DNA from: Devosia sp. Root436
GTDB taxonomy: Bacteria > Pseudomonadota > Alphaproteobacteria > Rhizobiales > Devosiaceae
Direction: 5' to 3'
Assembly (NCBI RefSeq): GCF_001426345.1
Contig: NZ_LMEM01000001.1
Span: forward strand, 221,700-285,699
DNA length: 64,000 bases
A program made the position numbers and the translations under genes. Positions 31,799 to 43,962 of the stretch are shown one piece after another (the stretch's first letter is position 1; every line of letters begins with the position of its first letter). The notes below the pieces were generated by a model. That model worked only from the letters and a program-made list of their open reading frames with translations. It was not told the DNA's origin and made no database searches.

Positions 31799-32397
31799 CA
31801 CGCGGCTCGCTTCTGGTTGAAGTCGCGGGCGAGGTTCAAAAAATTCTGCAGCAGCGCGTGGCCATTCTCGCTGGCAATGCTTTCGGGGTGAAACTGCACG
31901 CCATGCACCGGCAGGCTTTTGTGCTGCATCCCCATGATCAGCCCATCATCGGTCGTCGCGGTCACTTCAAGCACGTCCGGCAGGGTGTCCTGCTTGACGA
32001 TCAGCGAATGATAGCGCGTCGCCTCGAAGTCGTTGTTGAGCCCACGGAACAGGCCCTTGCCATTGTGGTGGATCTTGGATGTCTTGCCATGCACCAGGTG
32101 CGGCGCGCGGATCACGTCGCCGCCCATGGCCTGGCCGATGGCCTGGTGCCCCAGGCAGACGCCCAGGATAGGCATGTCGGCCTTGAAGCGGTCGATCAGC
32201 GCGAGGCAGATGCCGGCCTCATTGGGCGTGCACGGACCGGGCGACAGCACGATGGCCTCGGGCGCCATGGCGGCGATTTCATCCAGCGTGATCTTGTCGT
32301 TGCGCACGACGGTAATATCGGCACCCAGCTCGCCCAGGAAATGGACGAGGTTGTAGGTAAAACTGTCGTAGTTATCGATGACGAGGGTTTTGGTCAT
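31798..32397 (-). CDS. trpG: Anthranilate synthase, glutamine amidotransferase component
   Basis: Supplies ammonia to TrpE; class I amidotransferase, 199 residues. The nucleophile is in [17 protein letters not shown] and the His-Glu pair in [30 protein letters not shown] opens the protein. It could also serve PabA function, since no pabA is seen. It is separated from trpE by a repeat-bearing spacer of 134 bases. Confidence 0.96.
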   Translation of the reverse strand: MTKTLVIDNYDSFTYNLVHFLGELGADITVVRNDKITLDEIAAMAPEAIVLSPGPCTPNEAGICLALIDRFKADMPILGVCLGHQAIGQAMGGDVIRAPHLVHGKTSKIHHNGKGLFRGLNNDFEATRYHSLIVKQDTLPDVLEVTATTDDGLIMGMQHKSLPVHGVQFHPESIASENGHALLQNFLNLARDFNQKRAA

Positions 32398-32431
32398 TTC
32401 TGTTCCTCAGCAGGCTGTTTCTAACCACGAG

Positions 32432-32514
32432 GTCATTCCCGCGAAAGCGGGAATCTCCCGTCAGAACCAGCTCCGCCATCGCAACAGGAAGATTCCCGCT
32501 TTCGCGGGACTGAC
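32432..32514. repeat. Palindromic intergenic repeat (REP-like pair) between trpE and trpG
   Basis: ATTCCCGC-GAAA-GCGGGAAT (32435-32454) forms a perfect hairpin. An inverted copy (GATTCCCGCTTTCGCGGGA, from 32491) lies about 40 bases on, flanked by GTC and GAC. Related elements occur at 39942, 42024 and 51281. Confidence 0.85.
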
Positions 32515-32531
32515 GTTGTGAACAAAACCCA

Positions 32532-34040
32532 TCATTGCCCGATCCTCGCCTCGCCGGCATAGCGTAGCGCTTCCTCGGCGGCGCTGAAAAGGGCGCGGGC
32601 CTTGTTTTCGCATTCGAGCTGTTCGAGTTCCGGCTTGCTGTCGGCGACGATGCCGGCGCCCGACTGCACATAGAGCTTGCCGTCCTTGAGGATAGCCGTG
32701 CGCAGCACGATACAGGTGTCCATGGTGCCATCGGCGCCGAAATAGCCCACGCAGCCGCCATAGATGCCGCGCCGCGACTTTTCCAGCTCGTCGATGATCT
32801 CCATCGCCCGCACTTTTGGCGCGCCCGAAACAGTGCCCGCCGGAAACCCCGCGGACAGTGCATCGACGAAGTCATATTTCGGGTCCAGCACGCCCACGAC
32901 GTTGGAGACGATGTGCATGACGTGGGAATAATATTCGAGGAAGAACTTGTCGGTGACCTTGACCGTGCCGGTCTTGGCCACGCGACCCACATCGTTGCGG
33001 CCCAGGTCGAGCAGCATCAGGTGCTCGGCCAGTTCCTTCGGATCGGCCAGCAGTTCTGCCGCCAGCTCGTGGTCCCGCGTCGGCGTGGCGCCGCGCTTGC
33101 GCGTGCCGGCGATGGGGCGGATGGTCACTTCCCCATCCTGCACCCGCACCAGGATTTCCGGGCTCGATCCGGCCACGGCGAAGTCGCCGAAGTCGAGGAA
33201 ATACATATAGGGGCTGGGATTGGTCCGCCGCAAAGCCCGATAGAGCGCGGTCGGGGGCAGAGTGAAGTCGGCCTCGAAGCGCTGGCTCAGCACCACCTGG
33301 AAAATGTCCCCGGCGGTGATGTAGTCCTTGGCCTTGGCCACCATGCCGAAATATTCGTCTTTCGAGGTGTTGCTGGTGACGGCCATGGATTCGAGATCGG
33401 GCAGGGCAGGGGCAGTCGGCATGGCTTGCGTCAGCCGCGCAATGGCGTCGTCGATCCGGGCTTCGGCTGCCTCATAGGCCTGTCTTGCCGATACGCCCGC
33501 CCGAACATAGACCGGCGCGGTGAAATAGAGTTCGTCCTTGAGCGTATCGAAAATCGCCAGCAGCGAGGGCCGCATCAGCATGGCTTCAGGCGTCTGCAGA
33601 TGGTCCGGGTTGCTGTCGGGCAGCTTTTCCATATAGCGGACCATTTCATAGCCCAGGAACCCGTAGATGCCGGCCGATTGCGGCGGCAGCCCCTCGGGCA
33701 CCTCGATCTTGCTGTCCGCCACCAGGTTGCGCAGCGCATCGAGCGGCAGGTCGGGCAGGGGCTCGAACGCCGTCTCGTCGATCTGCGCCTTCAGGTTGAT
33801 CCTCGCCGTGCCGGCTTCGACCTTGAGCATCACGTCGGGCTGGCTGCCGATGATGGAATAGCGGCCCCGCGTCGTCCCATCCTGCACCGATTCAAGCAGG
33901 AAGGTATTCTTCCGGCCCTGCGCGAGCTTGAGATAGGTGCCGACAGGCGTTTCCAGATCCGCCACAATGCGACGCCAGACGATCTGCGACTTTCCAGCAT
34001 CGTATTGCTCGGAGAAGCGCTGATAGAAGTCGTCGCCCAT
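32532..34040 (-). CDS. trpE: Anthranilate synthase component I
   Basis: Forms anthranilate from chorismate with TrpG; 502 residues. The N-terminal regulatory part has the tryptophan-binding LLES region (NTFLLESVQDG). The catalytic C-terminus contains SPEILVRVQDGEVTIRPIAG, LDLGRNDVGRVAKTGTVKV, SHVMHIVSNV, SGAPKVRAMEII and GCVGYFGADGTMDTCI. Start ATG 34040. It lies 39 bases after the parvulin chaperone gene, the usual alphaproteobacterial order, with possible read-through. Confidence 0.97.
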   Translation of the reverse strand: MGDDFYQRFSEQYDAGKSQIVWRRIVADLETPVGTYLKLAQGRKNTFLLESVQDGTTRGRYSIIGSQPDVMLKVEAGTARINLKAQIDETAFEPLPDLPLDALRNLVADSKIEVPEGLPPQSAGIYGFLGYEMVRYMEKLPDSNPDHLQTPEAMLMRPSLLAIFDTLKDELYFTAPVYVRAGVSARQAYEAAEARIDDAIARLTQAMPTAPALPDLESMAVTSNTSKDEYFGMVAKAKDYITAGDIFQVVLSQRFEADFTLPPTALYRALRRTNPSPYMYFLDFGDFAVAGSSPEILVRVQDGEVTIRPIAGTRKRGATPTRDHELAAELLADPKELAEHLMLLDLGRNDVGRVAKTGTVKVTDKFFLEYYSHVMHIVSNVVGVLDPKYDFVDALSAGFPAGTVSGAPKVRAMEIIDELEKSRRGIYGGCVGYFGADGTMDTCIVLRTAILKDGKLYVQSGAGIVADSKPELEQLECENKARALFSAAEEALRYAGEARIGQ

Positions 34041-34079
34041 CGTTGTCGTGTCCAGTTGGGGTAAGGCCCGGCCTGCCGG

Positions 34080-35951
34080 TTACAGGCCGGTATTGAGTTC
34101 CAGCACCTGCTGCAGGGCCTGCTGGTTGATGACCATGCGGGCGTCATCGCGGATGGCGGTTACGAAGTCGCCATAGACGCCGATGCGGGCCTCGTTTTCG
34201 AGGCTGGCATTGGCGGCCTCTTCCAGCGGGCCTTCGGCCGGGGTGAGGTCGGTCACCTGGAAGACGATGAATTCGCCCGACTGGCTTACCGCCGAGCCAT
34301 GATGGCTTGCGTCGCCGGCAAAGGCAGCCGAAGCGACCGTCGCATCGATGGTGCCGTCCTCCGAGCCGAAGCGGGTGAAGGGCGCGCTGATCTGCGGGAA
34401 GACGCTGTAGGACGCCGCCACGTCGGCCAGCGCCTCGCCATTGTCGAGGCGGGTCACGGCATCCTTCTGGGCGGCCATGAGCGCGTTGTTGACGCGCTCG
34501 GTGGTCATGGTCTCGGTCAGTTGATCGCGCACTTCGTCCAGCGTCTGGTCGCGGGCCGGTTCGACTGCATTGAGGTCGAACCACAGCGTGCCATTGCCGG
34601 CCAGCGGGATGCCTGCGGTCAGCGCGCCCTGTTCGGCCTTGAAGATGGCCTGGCTGACGCGCGGCACGTCCTCGGCGGCGCGATCGGAGATCACGTTCAG
34701 TTCCGCACCGCCCGAGGTTACGTCGGCCTCGTAGAGGTCGAGCCCGAAGCGCTCGGCGATCTCAGGCAGCGGCCGGAACGCGGCACGCAGTTCCTCGATC
34801 TGGTCCTGCACGTCGGCAACTTCGTTGCGGGCCTCGGCCAGCGCCAGATTGTTGGCGACCTGGTCGCGCACTTCGGCCAGCTCAGGCACGCCACCGGCCT
34901 CGATGGCCGAAACATGCACGGCGCGCTTGCCGGCAACGCCGTCGATCACCGCAAAACCGCCATCCGCCAGCCCGAAGGCTGCCGAGGCGAGGCCCGCATC
35001 GAGAATATCGGCCTGCGCCAGCGTGCCCAACTCGGTCGGGGTCAGGCCGGCTTCGCTCACCAGCGTCTCGAACGGCGTACCGGCAACCTTGCCGGCCTCG
35101 AAAGCGGCAACCTGGTCGGCATTGAGCACCACCTGCTGGAGCGTGCGCCGCTCCGCCTTGCTCAGCGTTGCCTTGGTGCGCTCGTATTCTGCGGCGATCG
35201 CGTCATCCGAAATGGTCTTGGTAGCCGCCAGGTCCGCCGTCGACAGGCGCAGCATCTGCACATTGCGGGTTTCGACCGTGCGGAACTCGGCCTGGTGCTC
35301 GCTCAGATAGGCGGCGAGCTCTTCTTCCGTCGGCGCGGCCGGGGTTTCGACATTGGTTTCGGCCAGTGCGAAATATTCGATCGTGCGCTGGTCCGCCGCA
35401 TAGCGGTTGACCAGGTTCGACGCCGTCTCGGGCAGTTTGGTGTCGCCAAACAGGCTCAGGATGAGCTGCTGGCGGCGTGCCGCATCGCTCTGGTCCTCGA
35501 AATATTCGGCCTCGGTCAACCCGCTCATCTGCAGCACCTGGCTGAAGCTCTGCGGATTGAAGGCGCCCAGCGCATTCTGGAACGACGGATCCTCGCGCAG
35601 CATCTGGCTCAGCTTGCTCTGCGACACGCCAAGCCCGAAGCCTTCCGCCATCTGGTCGAGCGCTGCGTCCTGGGCCAGGTTCTGCAACACCATGGAGGGA
35701 ATGCCCAGATTGATGGCATCCTGCGCCGTCGGGACCGAGCCGAGCTGCTGGGCGACCTGGTTGACCTGGTTCTGGTAGGCACGCAGGAACTGGCGCGACG
35801 TAATGTCCTCGCCGCCCACCTTGGCCACAGTATTGCTGCCCAGGTCGGCGATGACATTGTTGATGCCGAAGCCGGCCAGGCCGACCAGCAGCAGCCCCCC
35901 CATGACCTTGCCGGGCCAGGATTTTGCAAAAACACGCAAACTATCGAGCAT
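34080..35951 (-). CDS. ppiD: Periplasmic peptidyl-prolyl isomerase / chaperone (PpiD-SurA type)
   Basis: Membrane-anchored folding factor for exported proteins; 623 residues from ATG 35951 (MLDSLRVFAKSWPGKVMG). The longer frame to 36332 is not conserved. One N-terminal membrane helix (about 16-36, GGLLLVGLAGFGINNVI) is followed by a SurA-N-like region (VGGEDITSRQFLRAYQNQV) and a parvulin-like domain (about 240-380) that looks divergent, so isomerase activity is uncertain. It diverges from tpiA and precedes trpE. Confidence 0.88.
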   Translation of the reverse strand: MLDSLRVFAKSWPGKVMGGLLLVGLAGFGINNVIADLGSNTVAKVGGEDITSRQFLRAYQNQVNQVAQQLGSVPTAQDAINLGIPSMVLQNLAQDAALDQMAEGFGLGVSQSKLSQMLREDPSFQNALGAFNPQSFSQVLQMSGLTEAEYFEDQSDAARRQQLILSLFGDTKLPETASNLVNRYAADQRTIEYFALAETNVETPAAPTEEELAAYLSEHQAEFRTVETRNVQMLRLSTADLAATKTISDDAIAAEYERTKATLSKAERRTLQQVVLNADQVAAFEAGKVAGTPFETLVSEAGLTPTELGTLAQADILDAGLASAAFGLADGGFAVIDGVAGKRAVHVSAIEAGGVPELAEVRDQVANNLALAEARNEVADVQDQIEELRAAFRPLPEIAERFGLDLYEADVTSGGAELNVISDRAAEDVPRVSQAIFKAEQGALTAGIPLAGNGTLWFDLNAVEPARDQTLDEVRDQLTETMTTERVNNALMAAQKDAVTRLDNGEALADVAASYSVFPQISAPFTRFGSEDGTIDATVASAAFAGDASHHGSAVSQSGEFIVFQVTDLTPAEGPLEEAANASLENEARIGVYGDFVTAIRDDARMVINQQALQQVLELNTGL

Positions 35952-36075
35952 CTGAGACGTTCCAGTTGGGCAACACCAGGCTTTACCGCAGCAGCGGGAG
36001 GGCACTAGTAATCCATTTTGACAGCCGGGGTTAGGGCAAACCTTGCCCCGGTGCAAGAGGCAGCAGGAGCAAAGA

Positions 36076-36831
36076 GTGACAACGACAATAACGCCGCTGA
36101 TCGCAGGGAACTGGAAAATGAACGGCCTGCGGGCGTCGCTGGACGAGCTGACGGCCCTTGCCGGCATGATGACGACGGGCGACGCGCCGCGTGCCATGGT
36201 CGTGATCTGCCCGCCGGCGACCATCCTGGCTGCCGTTGCCCGGCAGGGCGCCACATCGGGCATCCTGGCCGGCGGGCAGGATTGCCACCCGGCCGCCTCT
36301 GGCGCCCATACCGGCGATATTGCTGCCGGCATGCTGGCCGATGCCGGTGCCCAATATGTGATCGTCGGCCACTCCGAGCGGCGGGCGAGCTATGGTGAAA
36401 CCGACGATCTGGTGCGCGCCAAGGCGGAAGCCGCCATCGGCGCGGGCCTCAAGCCGATCATCTGCGTCGGCGAGACCGAGGCCGAGCGCGATGGCGGGCA
36501 GGCCGACGCCGTGGTTGCCCGCCAGTTGGCCGGCTCCATTCCCGATGCCGGCGGCCAGCACGATGTCATCGTCGCCTATGAACCCGTCTGGGCCATCGGC
36601 ACCGGCCGCACCCCCGGCAATGACGACATCGCCCAGATGCACAATTCGATCCGCCGCCAGCTCGTCGACCGTTTCGGAGACAAGGGCCAGGCCATCCATA
36701 TTCTCTATGGTGGCTCGCTCAAGCCGCAGAATGCCCGCGAAATCCTGGCCATCGACAACGTCAATGGTGGTCTCGTCGGCGGCGCCAGCCTCTTGGCAAA
36801 GGACTTCGCGACCATTATCTCGGCCGTATAG
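36076..36831 (+). CDS. tpiA: Triosephosphate isomerase
   Basis: Interconverts DHAP and glyceraldehyde 3-phosphate; 251 residues. GTG 36076 is chosen ([17 protein letters not shown]) behind AGGAG at 36065-36069; the frame extends to 36043 without support. Catalytic residues are in GNWKMNG (Lys), IVGHSERR (His) and [12 protein letters not shown] (Glu), with the phosphate loop [11 protein letters not shown]. It is divergent from the chaperone gene and is followed by secG, a frequent arrangement. Confidence 0.97.
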   Translation: MTTTITPLIAGNWKMNGLRASLDELTALAGMMTTGDAPRAMVVICPPATILAAVARQGATSGILAGGQDCHPAASGAHTGDIAAGMLADAGAQYVIVGHSERRASYGETDDLVRAKAEAAIGAGLKPIICVGETEAERDGGQADAVVARQLAGSIPDAGGQHDVIVAYEPVWAIGTGRTPGNDDIAQMHNSIRRQLVDRFGDKGQAIHILYGGSLKPQNAREILAIDNVNGGLVGGASLLAKDFATIISAV

Positions 36832-36939
36832 CGACGCTGGTGCTGCAGGCTGGCCGGAAAATCCGGGCGGCCTCTGGCATTTGCGGCGTGAGGCGTGTAT
36901 GACGCCGCATCCTTTGAAGACCAATTTGACTGAGACACG

Positions 36940-37416
36940 ATGGCAAACGTCCTGATTGTGGCCTATCTGCTGATCGTCCTGGCGCTGATTGCGGTGATCC
37001 TGCTGCAGCGCTCCGAGGGCGGCGCATTGGGCATTGGCGGTGGTGGCGGCGGCGGGTTCATGACCGCGCGCGGGTCTGCCAATCTGCTCACCCGCACCAC
37101 GGCGATTCTGGCGACCCTGTTCTTTGCCACGGCGATCGGCCTCACCGTGCTGTCCGAACTCGATCGCGGCACGTCGGGCATTCTCGAAGGCGCTACCGTC
37201 AACGCGGATGGCACGACGCCGACCAACGTTCTCGACGCGCTGAACGCCTTGCAGCCGGAAACCCCGGCCTCCGACCTCCCGGTGCCCACCACCGATGCCG
37301 CGCCGGCTGCCCAGGCCCCCGCAGCCGATGCTGCCACCCCCGATGCGACCAGCGACCTGCCGGTGCCCCCGGCGGAAACGCCGACCGATGAGCCGGCCGC
37401 TCCGGCGACCAACTAA
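36940..37416 (+). CDS. secG: Preprotein translocase subunit SecG
   Basis: Accessory subunit of the SecYEG channel; 158 residues. Two membrane helices (about 4-20 and 52-72) flank the SecG loop QRSEGGALGIGGGGGGGFMTARG followed by SANLLTRTTAILATLFF; only parts of this are needed to identify it. The protein has a long Ala/Pro/Thr-rich C-terminal tail (about 90-158) with a repeated SDLPVP motif, longer than E. coli SecG (110 residues). It ends at a strong terminator. Confidence 0.93.
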   Translation: MANVLIVAYLLIVLALIAVILLQRSEGGALGIGGGGGGGFMTARGSANLLTRTTAILATLFFATAIGLTVLSELDRGTSGILEGATVNADGTTPTNVLDALNALQPETPASDLPVPTTDAAPAAQAPAADAATPDATSDLPVPPAETPTDEPAAPATN

Positions 37417-37435
37417 CCGCCGCAAGGCGAACCGA

Positions 37436-37469
37436 AAGAGGGGGATGGAAACATCCCCTTCTTCTTTTT
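37436..37469 (+). terminator. Rho-independent terminator after secG
   Basis: AAGAGGGGGATG (37436-37447) pairs with CATCCCCTTCTT (37452-37463) with one G-U and a GAAA loop, followed by CTTTTT. It ends the tpiA-secG unit. Confidence 0.88.
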
Positions 37470-37471
37470 GT

Positions 37472-37494
37472 GTAGAGCGCATTGCGCGCTCTAC
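37472..37494 (+). promoter_or_regulatory. Perfect hairpin in the pyrG leader
   Basis: GTAGAGCGC and GCGCTCTAC with the five-base loop ATTGC, 33 bases before the pyrG start and directly after the secG terminator. It has no T tract. It may be an operator or a second element of the terminator. Confidence 0.45.
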
Positions 37495-37521
37495 GAATCG
37501 ACGCTGATGTGATTAAGGTGA

Positions 37522-39156
<1,635 letters not shown>

Positions 39157-39162
39157 CCCTTG

Positions 39163-39183
39163 CCTCTCCCTTCGGGGGAGAGG
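39163..39183 (+). terminator. Hairpin after pyrG inside a repeat-like spacer
   Basis: CCTCTCCC pairs with GGGAGAGG around TTCGG, seven bases after the pyrG stop, without a T tract. The surrounding 39160-39220 sequence (GGCGCCGGGTGAGGGGG) resembles the element at 52544-52691. Confidence 0.5.
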
Positions 39184-39327
39184 TCGGCGCGCGGCGCCGG
39201 GTGAGGGGGCCTTGGTGCAGCTCGAAGCACCCGGCGCGTCGCGTCCACCACCGACGACGTCCCCCGAAACAGGGGTAGGCCGTCCCACCACTCTCGGCCA
39301 TTCTCCTCGCCCAAGAGGAGAAGCGTC

Positions 39328-39696
39328 ATGATCCGCACAATCTTCGCCGCCGGCCTGCTGCTCGCCACAGCCGTCCCCGCCAGCGCCCAGGTGCCGGGCG
39401 ATTTCGACTGTTATTCGGACCTTAATGGTCCCTATACGCCCGGCGGTCTGCTGCGCATCGAGGAGCCGACCAGTTTCAGCTTCCTCGCGCCGGCCACCGC
39501 CAAGCCCGGCAAGTCCTTCCCGATGGAAATGGTCACCGATGAAATCGTCAACTTCGACGACGCCTTCGCCAACCACATCTCGCCCGGCGCCATCATGATC
39601 GAAGCCTCCTGGATCGAGGACGCCTATAGCTACGAAGCCGCCATCCTCACCGCCGCCGGGCAGGTGGTGTCGGTATCCTGCCCGTTCATCCCCTGA
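39328..39696 (+). CDS. Hypothetical exported protein
   Basis: A 122-residue protein that I do not recognise, with a strong AGAGGAGAAG Shine-Dalgarno. A cleavable signal peptide (MIRTIFAAGLLLATAVPASAQ) is evident, so the mature protein of about 101 residues is periplasmic or secreted. It has two cysteines (DFDCYSD near the start and VSCPFIP at the end), which could form a disulphide. It is rich in acidic and aromatic residues and has no known motif. It sits alone between pyrG and a DUF4169 gene. Confidence 0.75.
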   Translation: MIRTIFAAGLLLATAVPASAQVPGDFDCYSDLNGPYTPGGLLRIEEPTSFSFLAPATAKPGKSFPMEMVTDEIVNFDDAFANHISPGAIMIEASWIEDAYSYEAAILTAAGQVVSVSCPFIP

Positions 39697-39740
39697 ACGT
39701 CCACGTGCTATAGCTGGACGAAACCGCTCCGAGTCCCGCC

Positions 39741-39917
39741 ATGGCCGACATCATCAACCTCCGCAACGTCCGCAAGCAGAAAGCCCGCGCCGGCAAGGAG
39801 GCGCAGGCCGCGCAGAACCGGGTGCTGTTCGGGCGGACCAGGGCGGAGAAGTTGAAGCAGGCGGCCGAGAAGGCGCAGGCGGACAAGCATATCGAGGGGC
39901 ACAAGAAGGAGGAGTAG
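39741..39917 (+). CDS. DUF4169 family small protein
   Basis: A 58-residue, highly charged, probably helical protein. It matches the DUF4169 pattern typical of alphaproteobacteria: MADIINLRNVRKQKARAGKE at the start, then NRVLFGRTRAEK and a C-terminal HIEGHKKEE. It is rich in Lys, Arg, Ala and Glu, which suggests nucleic-acid or ribosome contact, but the function is unknown. The start is weakly supported by upstream sequence, but the family N-terminus begins exactly here. Confidence 0.85.
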   Translation: MADIINLRNVRKQKARAGKEAQAAQNRVLFGRTRAEKLKQAAEKAQADKHIEGHKKEE

Positions 39918-39941
39918 CCACTGGTCCTTCCACAACCACAA

Positions 39942-40040
39942 TGTCATCCCGGCGAAGGCCGGGATCCATCCTGAGGTTCCTCCAACAGCACGGCAGGCTC
40001 ATTCATCTCAGGATGGATTCCGGCCTTCGCCGGAATGACA
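39942..40040. repeat. Palindromic intergenic repeat (REP-like pair)
   Basis: TGTCATCCCGGCGAAGGCCG at the left end and CGGCCTTCGCCGGAATGACA at the right end form long inverted arms. Inner arms ATCCATCCTGAG and CTCAGGATGGAT also pair. It lies between the DUF4169 and VOC genes and is the same family as 42024-42128. Confidence 0.88.
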
Positions 40041-40070
40041 CTGAGTGCGTTGCTGGTGCGCGGATTGCCC

Positions 40071-40502
40071 CTACCAGTTCACCTGGCAAACCCCGCCTTT
40101 GGCCTGAAACTGCATGCTGTTTTCGGTATACTGGAATATCTCCAGCTTCACGCCATTGGGGTCCTTGGTCCAGGCCTGCCAGGTTCCGTCCACGCCCAGC
40201 TTCTTGTCGGTGATGTCGACGCCCTGTGCCCGCACATGGGCGATCAGCCCATCCAGGTCTTCGGTCTCGAGGCAGATATGGTTGATCTGGTCGGTCTCGG
40301 CAAAGCGCGATTCCCCCTTGCGGAACACCTCGATGAAGGTCCGTTCTCCCAGGTCCATATAAAACCCGATCCACTCCTCGCCGCGCCGGAAATCGAATGC
40401 CTTGGCGATGCCGAAAACGTAGCGATAGAAATTCGCGGTCTTTTCGAGGTCGTGGGCGAAGATGCAGGTATGGGCGACCTGCTTGATGAGCTGCGTGGTC
40501 AT
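40071..40502 (-). CDS. VOC-family (glyoxalase/dioxygenase-fold) protein
   Basis: A 143-residue single-domain protein with the vicinal-oxygen-chelate fold. The N-terminal module begins VAHTCIFAHDLEKTANFY, with His as first metal ligand, and a second ligand lies in INHICLETEDLDGLI. The C-terminal TKDPNGVKLEIFQY supplies the usual glutamate. It resembles lactoylglutathione-lyase-like proteins of unknown substrate. It is transcribed opposite to its neighbours, upstream of and divergent from eno. Metal dependence is family inference. Confidence 0.87.
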   Translation of the reverse strand: MTTQLIKQVAHTCIFAHDLEKTANFYRYVFGIAKAFDFRRGEEWIGFYMDLGERTFIEVFRKGESRFAETDQINHICLETEDLDGLIAHVRAQGVDITDKKLGVDGTWQAWTKDPNGVKLEIFQYTENSMQFQAKGGVCQVNW

Positions 40503-40632
40503 GGTTCCTCCGGAAAGCGCCTGCCGTATTAACGATAAAGCGTCGGCCGATCAATCGCCCGGGCGGCCCGGATGCCCGCGAAGCGGCATTTTTTTGTGCC
40601 GCCCTCTTTTACTTGTCACGCCCCGCGTCTAG

Positions 40633-41955
<1,323 letters not shown>

Positions 41956-41975
41956 ACGGTCCGGATGAATGCAAA

Positions 41976-42006
41976 GCCCGGCAGCAATGCCGGGCATTTT
42001 TGTTTG
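41976..42006 (+). terminator. Rho-independent terminator of eno
   Basis: Perfect eight-base stem GCCCGGCA / TGCCGGGC with a GCAA loop followed by TTTTTGTTT, starting 21 bases after the eno stop. Confidence 0.95.
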
Positions 42007-42023
42007 GTGACTCATCCCACCCG

Positions 42024-42128
42024 CGATGTCATTCCGGCGCAGGCCGGAATCCATCTTGAGATGGCTAAGCTCACTGTGGGCGAGGAGAGACCTCAGGATG
42101 GATCCCGGCCTGCGCCGGGATGACATCG
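42024..42128. repeat. Palindromic intergenic repeat (REP-like pair)
   Basis: CGATGTCATTCCGGCGCAGG at the left and CCTGCGCCGGGATGACATCG at the right are inverted arms with one mismatch. Inner arms ATCCATCTTGAG and CTCAGGATGGAT pair as in the copy at 39942. It lies between the eno terminator and the convergent amn gene. Confidence 0.88.
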
Positions 42129-42146
42129 TGTGAGTGGGGCGCCCAG

Positions 42147-43622
42147 TTACTGGAACGCCGTCTCGGCAAAGCTCCGCAGCTTCCGCGAATGCAGCCGTTC
42201 CGCCGGCTGGTCGCGCAGGATTTCCATCGCCCGCAGCCCGATCTGCAAATGCCGGTTGACCTGCGTGCGGTAAAAATCCGAAGCCATGCCCGGCAGCTTC
42301 AGCTCGCCATGCAGCGGCTTGTCCGACACACAGAGCAGCGTCCCATACGGCACCCGGAACCGGAATCCGTTGGCTGCGATGGTCGCGCTTTCCATGTCCA
42401 GCGCCACGGCGCGCGACTGGCTGAGCTGGCGCACGATTTCGGTCTGGTCGCGCAATTCCCAGTTGCGGTTGTCGAAGGTCGCCACCGTGCCGGTGCGCAT
42501 GATCTTCTTGGTCTCGATGCCCTCGGTCTCGGTGATTTCATGCACCGCCTGTTCCAGCGCCACCTGCACTTCGGCCAGAGCCGGTACCGGCACGGTCAGC
42601 GGCAGGTCGGCATCGAGCACATGGTCCTCGCGCACATAGGCATGGGCCAGCACATAGTCGCCCAGTTCCTGCGAATTCCTGAGCCCCGCGCAATGCCCCA
42701 GCATGATCCAGGCATGCGGCCGCAGCACGGCGATATGGTCGGTGATGGTCTTGGCGTTGGAGGGGCCCACGCCGATATTGACCATGGTGATGCCGCGCCC
42801 GCGATCCGCCGTAAGGTGATAGGCCGGCATCTGCGGCGCCCGCACCGGCGCCGTGCCCGCCACCGCTCCGCCGCGCAGCATATTGTCGGTCACCACATTG
42901 CCCGGCTCGATGAAGCTCTCGTAGTGGGGATGCCCCTCGGCCATGTACTGCTTGGCCACCCGGCAGAATTCGTCGATGTAGAAGGCGTAGTTGGTAAAGA
43001 TCACGAAATTCTGGAAATGGCCGGCATCGGTGCCGGTATAGTGGCTCAGCCGGAACAGCGAATAGTCCACCCGTGGCGCCGTGAAGGCCGATAGCGGGTA
43101 GGGCCCGCCCTTGGGCGGCACGAAGGTCCCGTTGGCGATCTCGTCGTCGGTATTGCCCAGGTCGGGCGCATCGAACACGTCGCGCAGCGGTATGTTGAGC
43201 GCGTTCAGCGCCTCCCCGTCGATCCGCTCATTGGCGTTCACCGCGAAATGCAGCGGAATCGGGGTGTCGGATTCCCCGATATCGATCGTGCCGCCATGGT
43301 TCTTGAGGATGACGGTGAACTGCTCCTGGAAGTAGGTGCGGAACAGGTCGGGCGCCGTCACCGTCGTCCGGTACAGCCCCGGCGTATGCAGGAACCCGTA
43401 GGGCAGGGTGCTTTCGTGCCGGGAATAGCTGGTGGAGCGCACCTCCACCTGCGGATAACACGCCCGCACCCGCCCCTCGGGCACCACGCCCTTGGCTAAA
43501 GCCGCCAGATGCCCGCGGATGAAGCCGGTATTGCGATGATAGAGCTCGGCCAGATATTCCCACGCCTTCTCCGGGTCGGTGAAGGACTGCTTGTCGAGGC
43601 GGGGTGGGCTGATCGTGGTCAT
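42147..43622 (-). CDS. amn: AMP nucleosidase
   Basis: Hydrolyses AMP to adenine and ribose 5-phosphate; 491 residues from ATG 43622 (MTTISPPRLDKQSF). The N-terminal AMP-nucleosidase-specific domain (about 10-170) includes YPQVEVRSTSYSRHESTLPY. The C-terminal phosphorylase-fold domain contains MVNIGVGPSNAKTITDHI, WIMLGHCAGLRNSQELGDYV and the substrate-side ALDMESATIAANGFRFRVPY. The upstream in-frame region to 43685 lacks conservation. Confidence 0.94.
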   Translation of the reverse strand: MTTISPPRLDKQSFTDPEKAWEYLAELYHRNTGFIRGHLAALAKGVVPEGRVRACYPQVEVRSTSYSRHESTLPYGFLHTPGLYRTTVTAPDLFRTYFQEQFTVILKNHGGTIDIGESDTPIPLHFAVNANERIDGEALNALNIPLRDVFDAPDLGNTDDEIANGTFVPPKGGPYPLSAFTAPRVDYSLFRLSHYTGTDAGHFQNFVIFTNYAFYIDEFCRVAKQYMAEGHPHYESFIEPGNVVTDNMLRGGAVAGTAPVRAPQMPAYHLTADRGRGITMVNIGVGPSNAKTITDHIAVLRPHAWIMLGHCAGLRNSQELGDYVLAHAYVREDHVLDADLPLTVPVPALAEVQVALEQAVHEITETEGIETKKIMRTGTVATFDNRNWELRDQTEIVRQLSQSRAVALDMESATIAANGFRFRVPYGTLLCVSDKPLHGELKLPGMASDFYRTQVNRHLQIGLRAMEILRDQPAERLHSRKLRSFAETAFQ

Positions 43623-43923
43623 CTTGCTCTTTCGAAATCGCCGGCCCCGGATCGGGCCGGCCGTCCTGTCTGAATCGCGCTGCATATCCGGCAGCGTCTA
43701 GCCCTCTTGAATGACAGCTTCGCGGCAGCGCTTCAACTGCGCGGCCACCGCCCGGGAAGTTTCACATCGCTGTGATGGCCACTTTTCTTGCCGCAATTGC
43801 TCCCCATCTTCTCAGTCAGTTCACTGGCACGGCAAGCGACCCATGCAACCGGTGAGCGAGGAATGTCGCGCTGGCCGCTTTGTCCCCCAAGCCCTCAACA
43901 GTGCGGATGGCCGATATTCCCAA
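43623..43923. other. Leader/intergenic region upstream of folD, candidate structured RNA
   Basis: About 300 bases without a convincing ORF between amn and the terminator before folD. Near the 3' end GGAATGTCG...CCGC (from about 43861) can pair with GCGG...CGATATTCC (to about 43919). The resulting long interrupted hairpin sits directly before the terminator. No known riboswitch or SRP RNA core was recognised. It may encode a small RNA or the folD leader; ORFs here look spurious. Confidence 0.4.
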
Positions 43924-43962
43924 GGCTGCAACGGCAGAAATGCTGTTGCAGCCTTTTATTTT
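43924..43962 (+). terminator. Strong rho-independent terminator in the folD leader
   Basis: GGCTGCAACGGCA (43924-43936) pairs with TGCTGTTGCAGCC (43941-43953) with one G-U around GAAA, followed by TTTTATTTT. It is 71 bases before folD and on its strand. The nearest upstream plus-strand gene is eno, which has its own terminator, so it must end a short unannotated transcript or attenuate folD. Confidence 0.92.
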
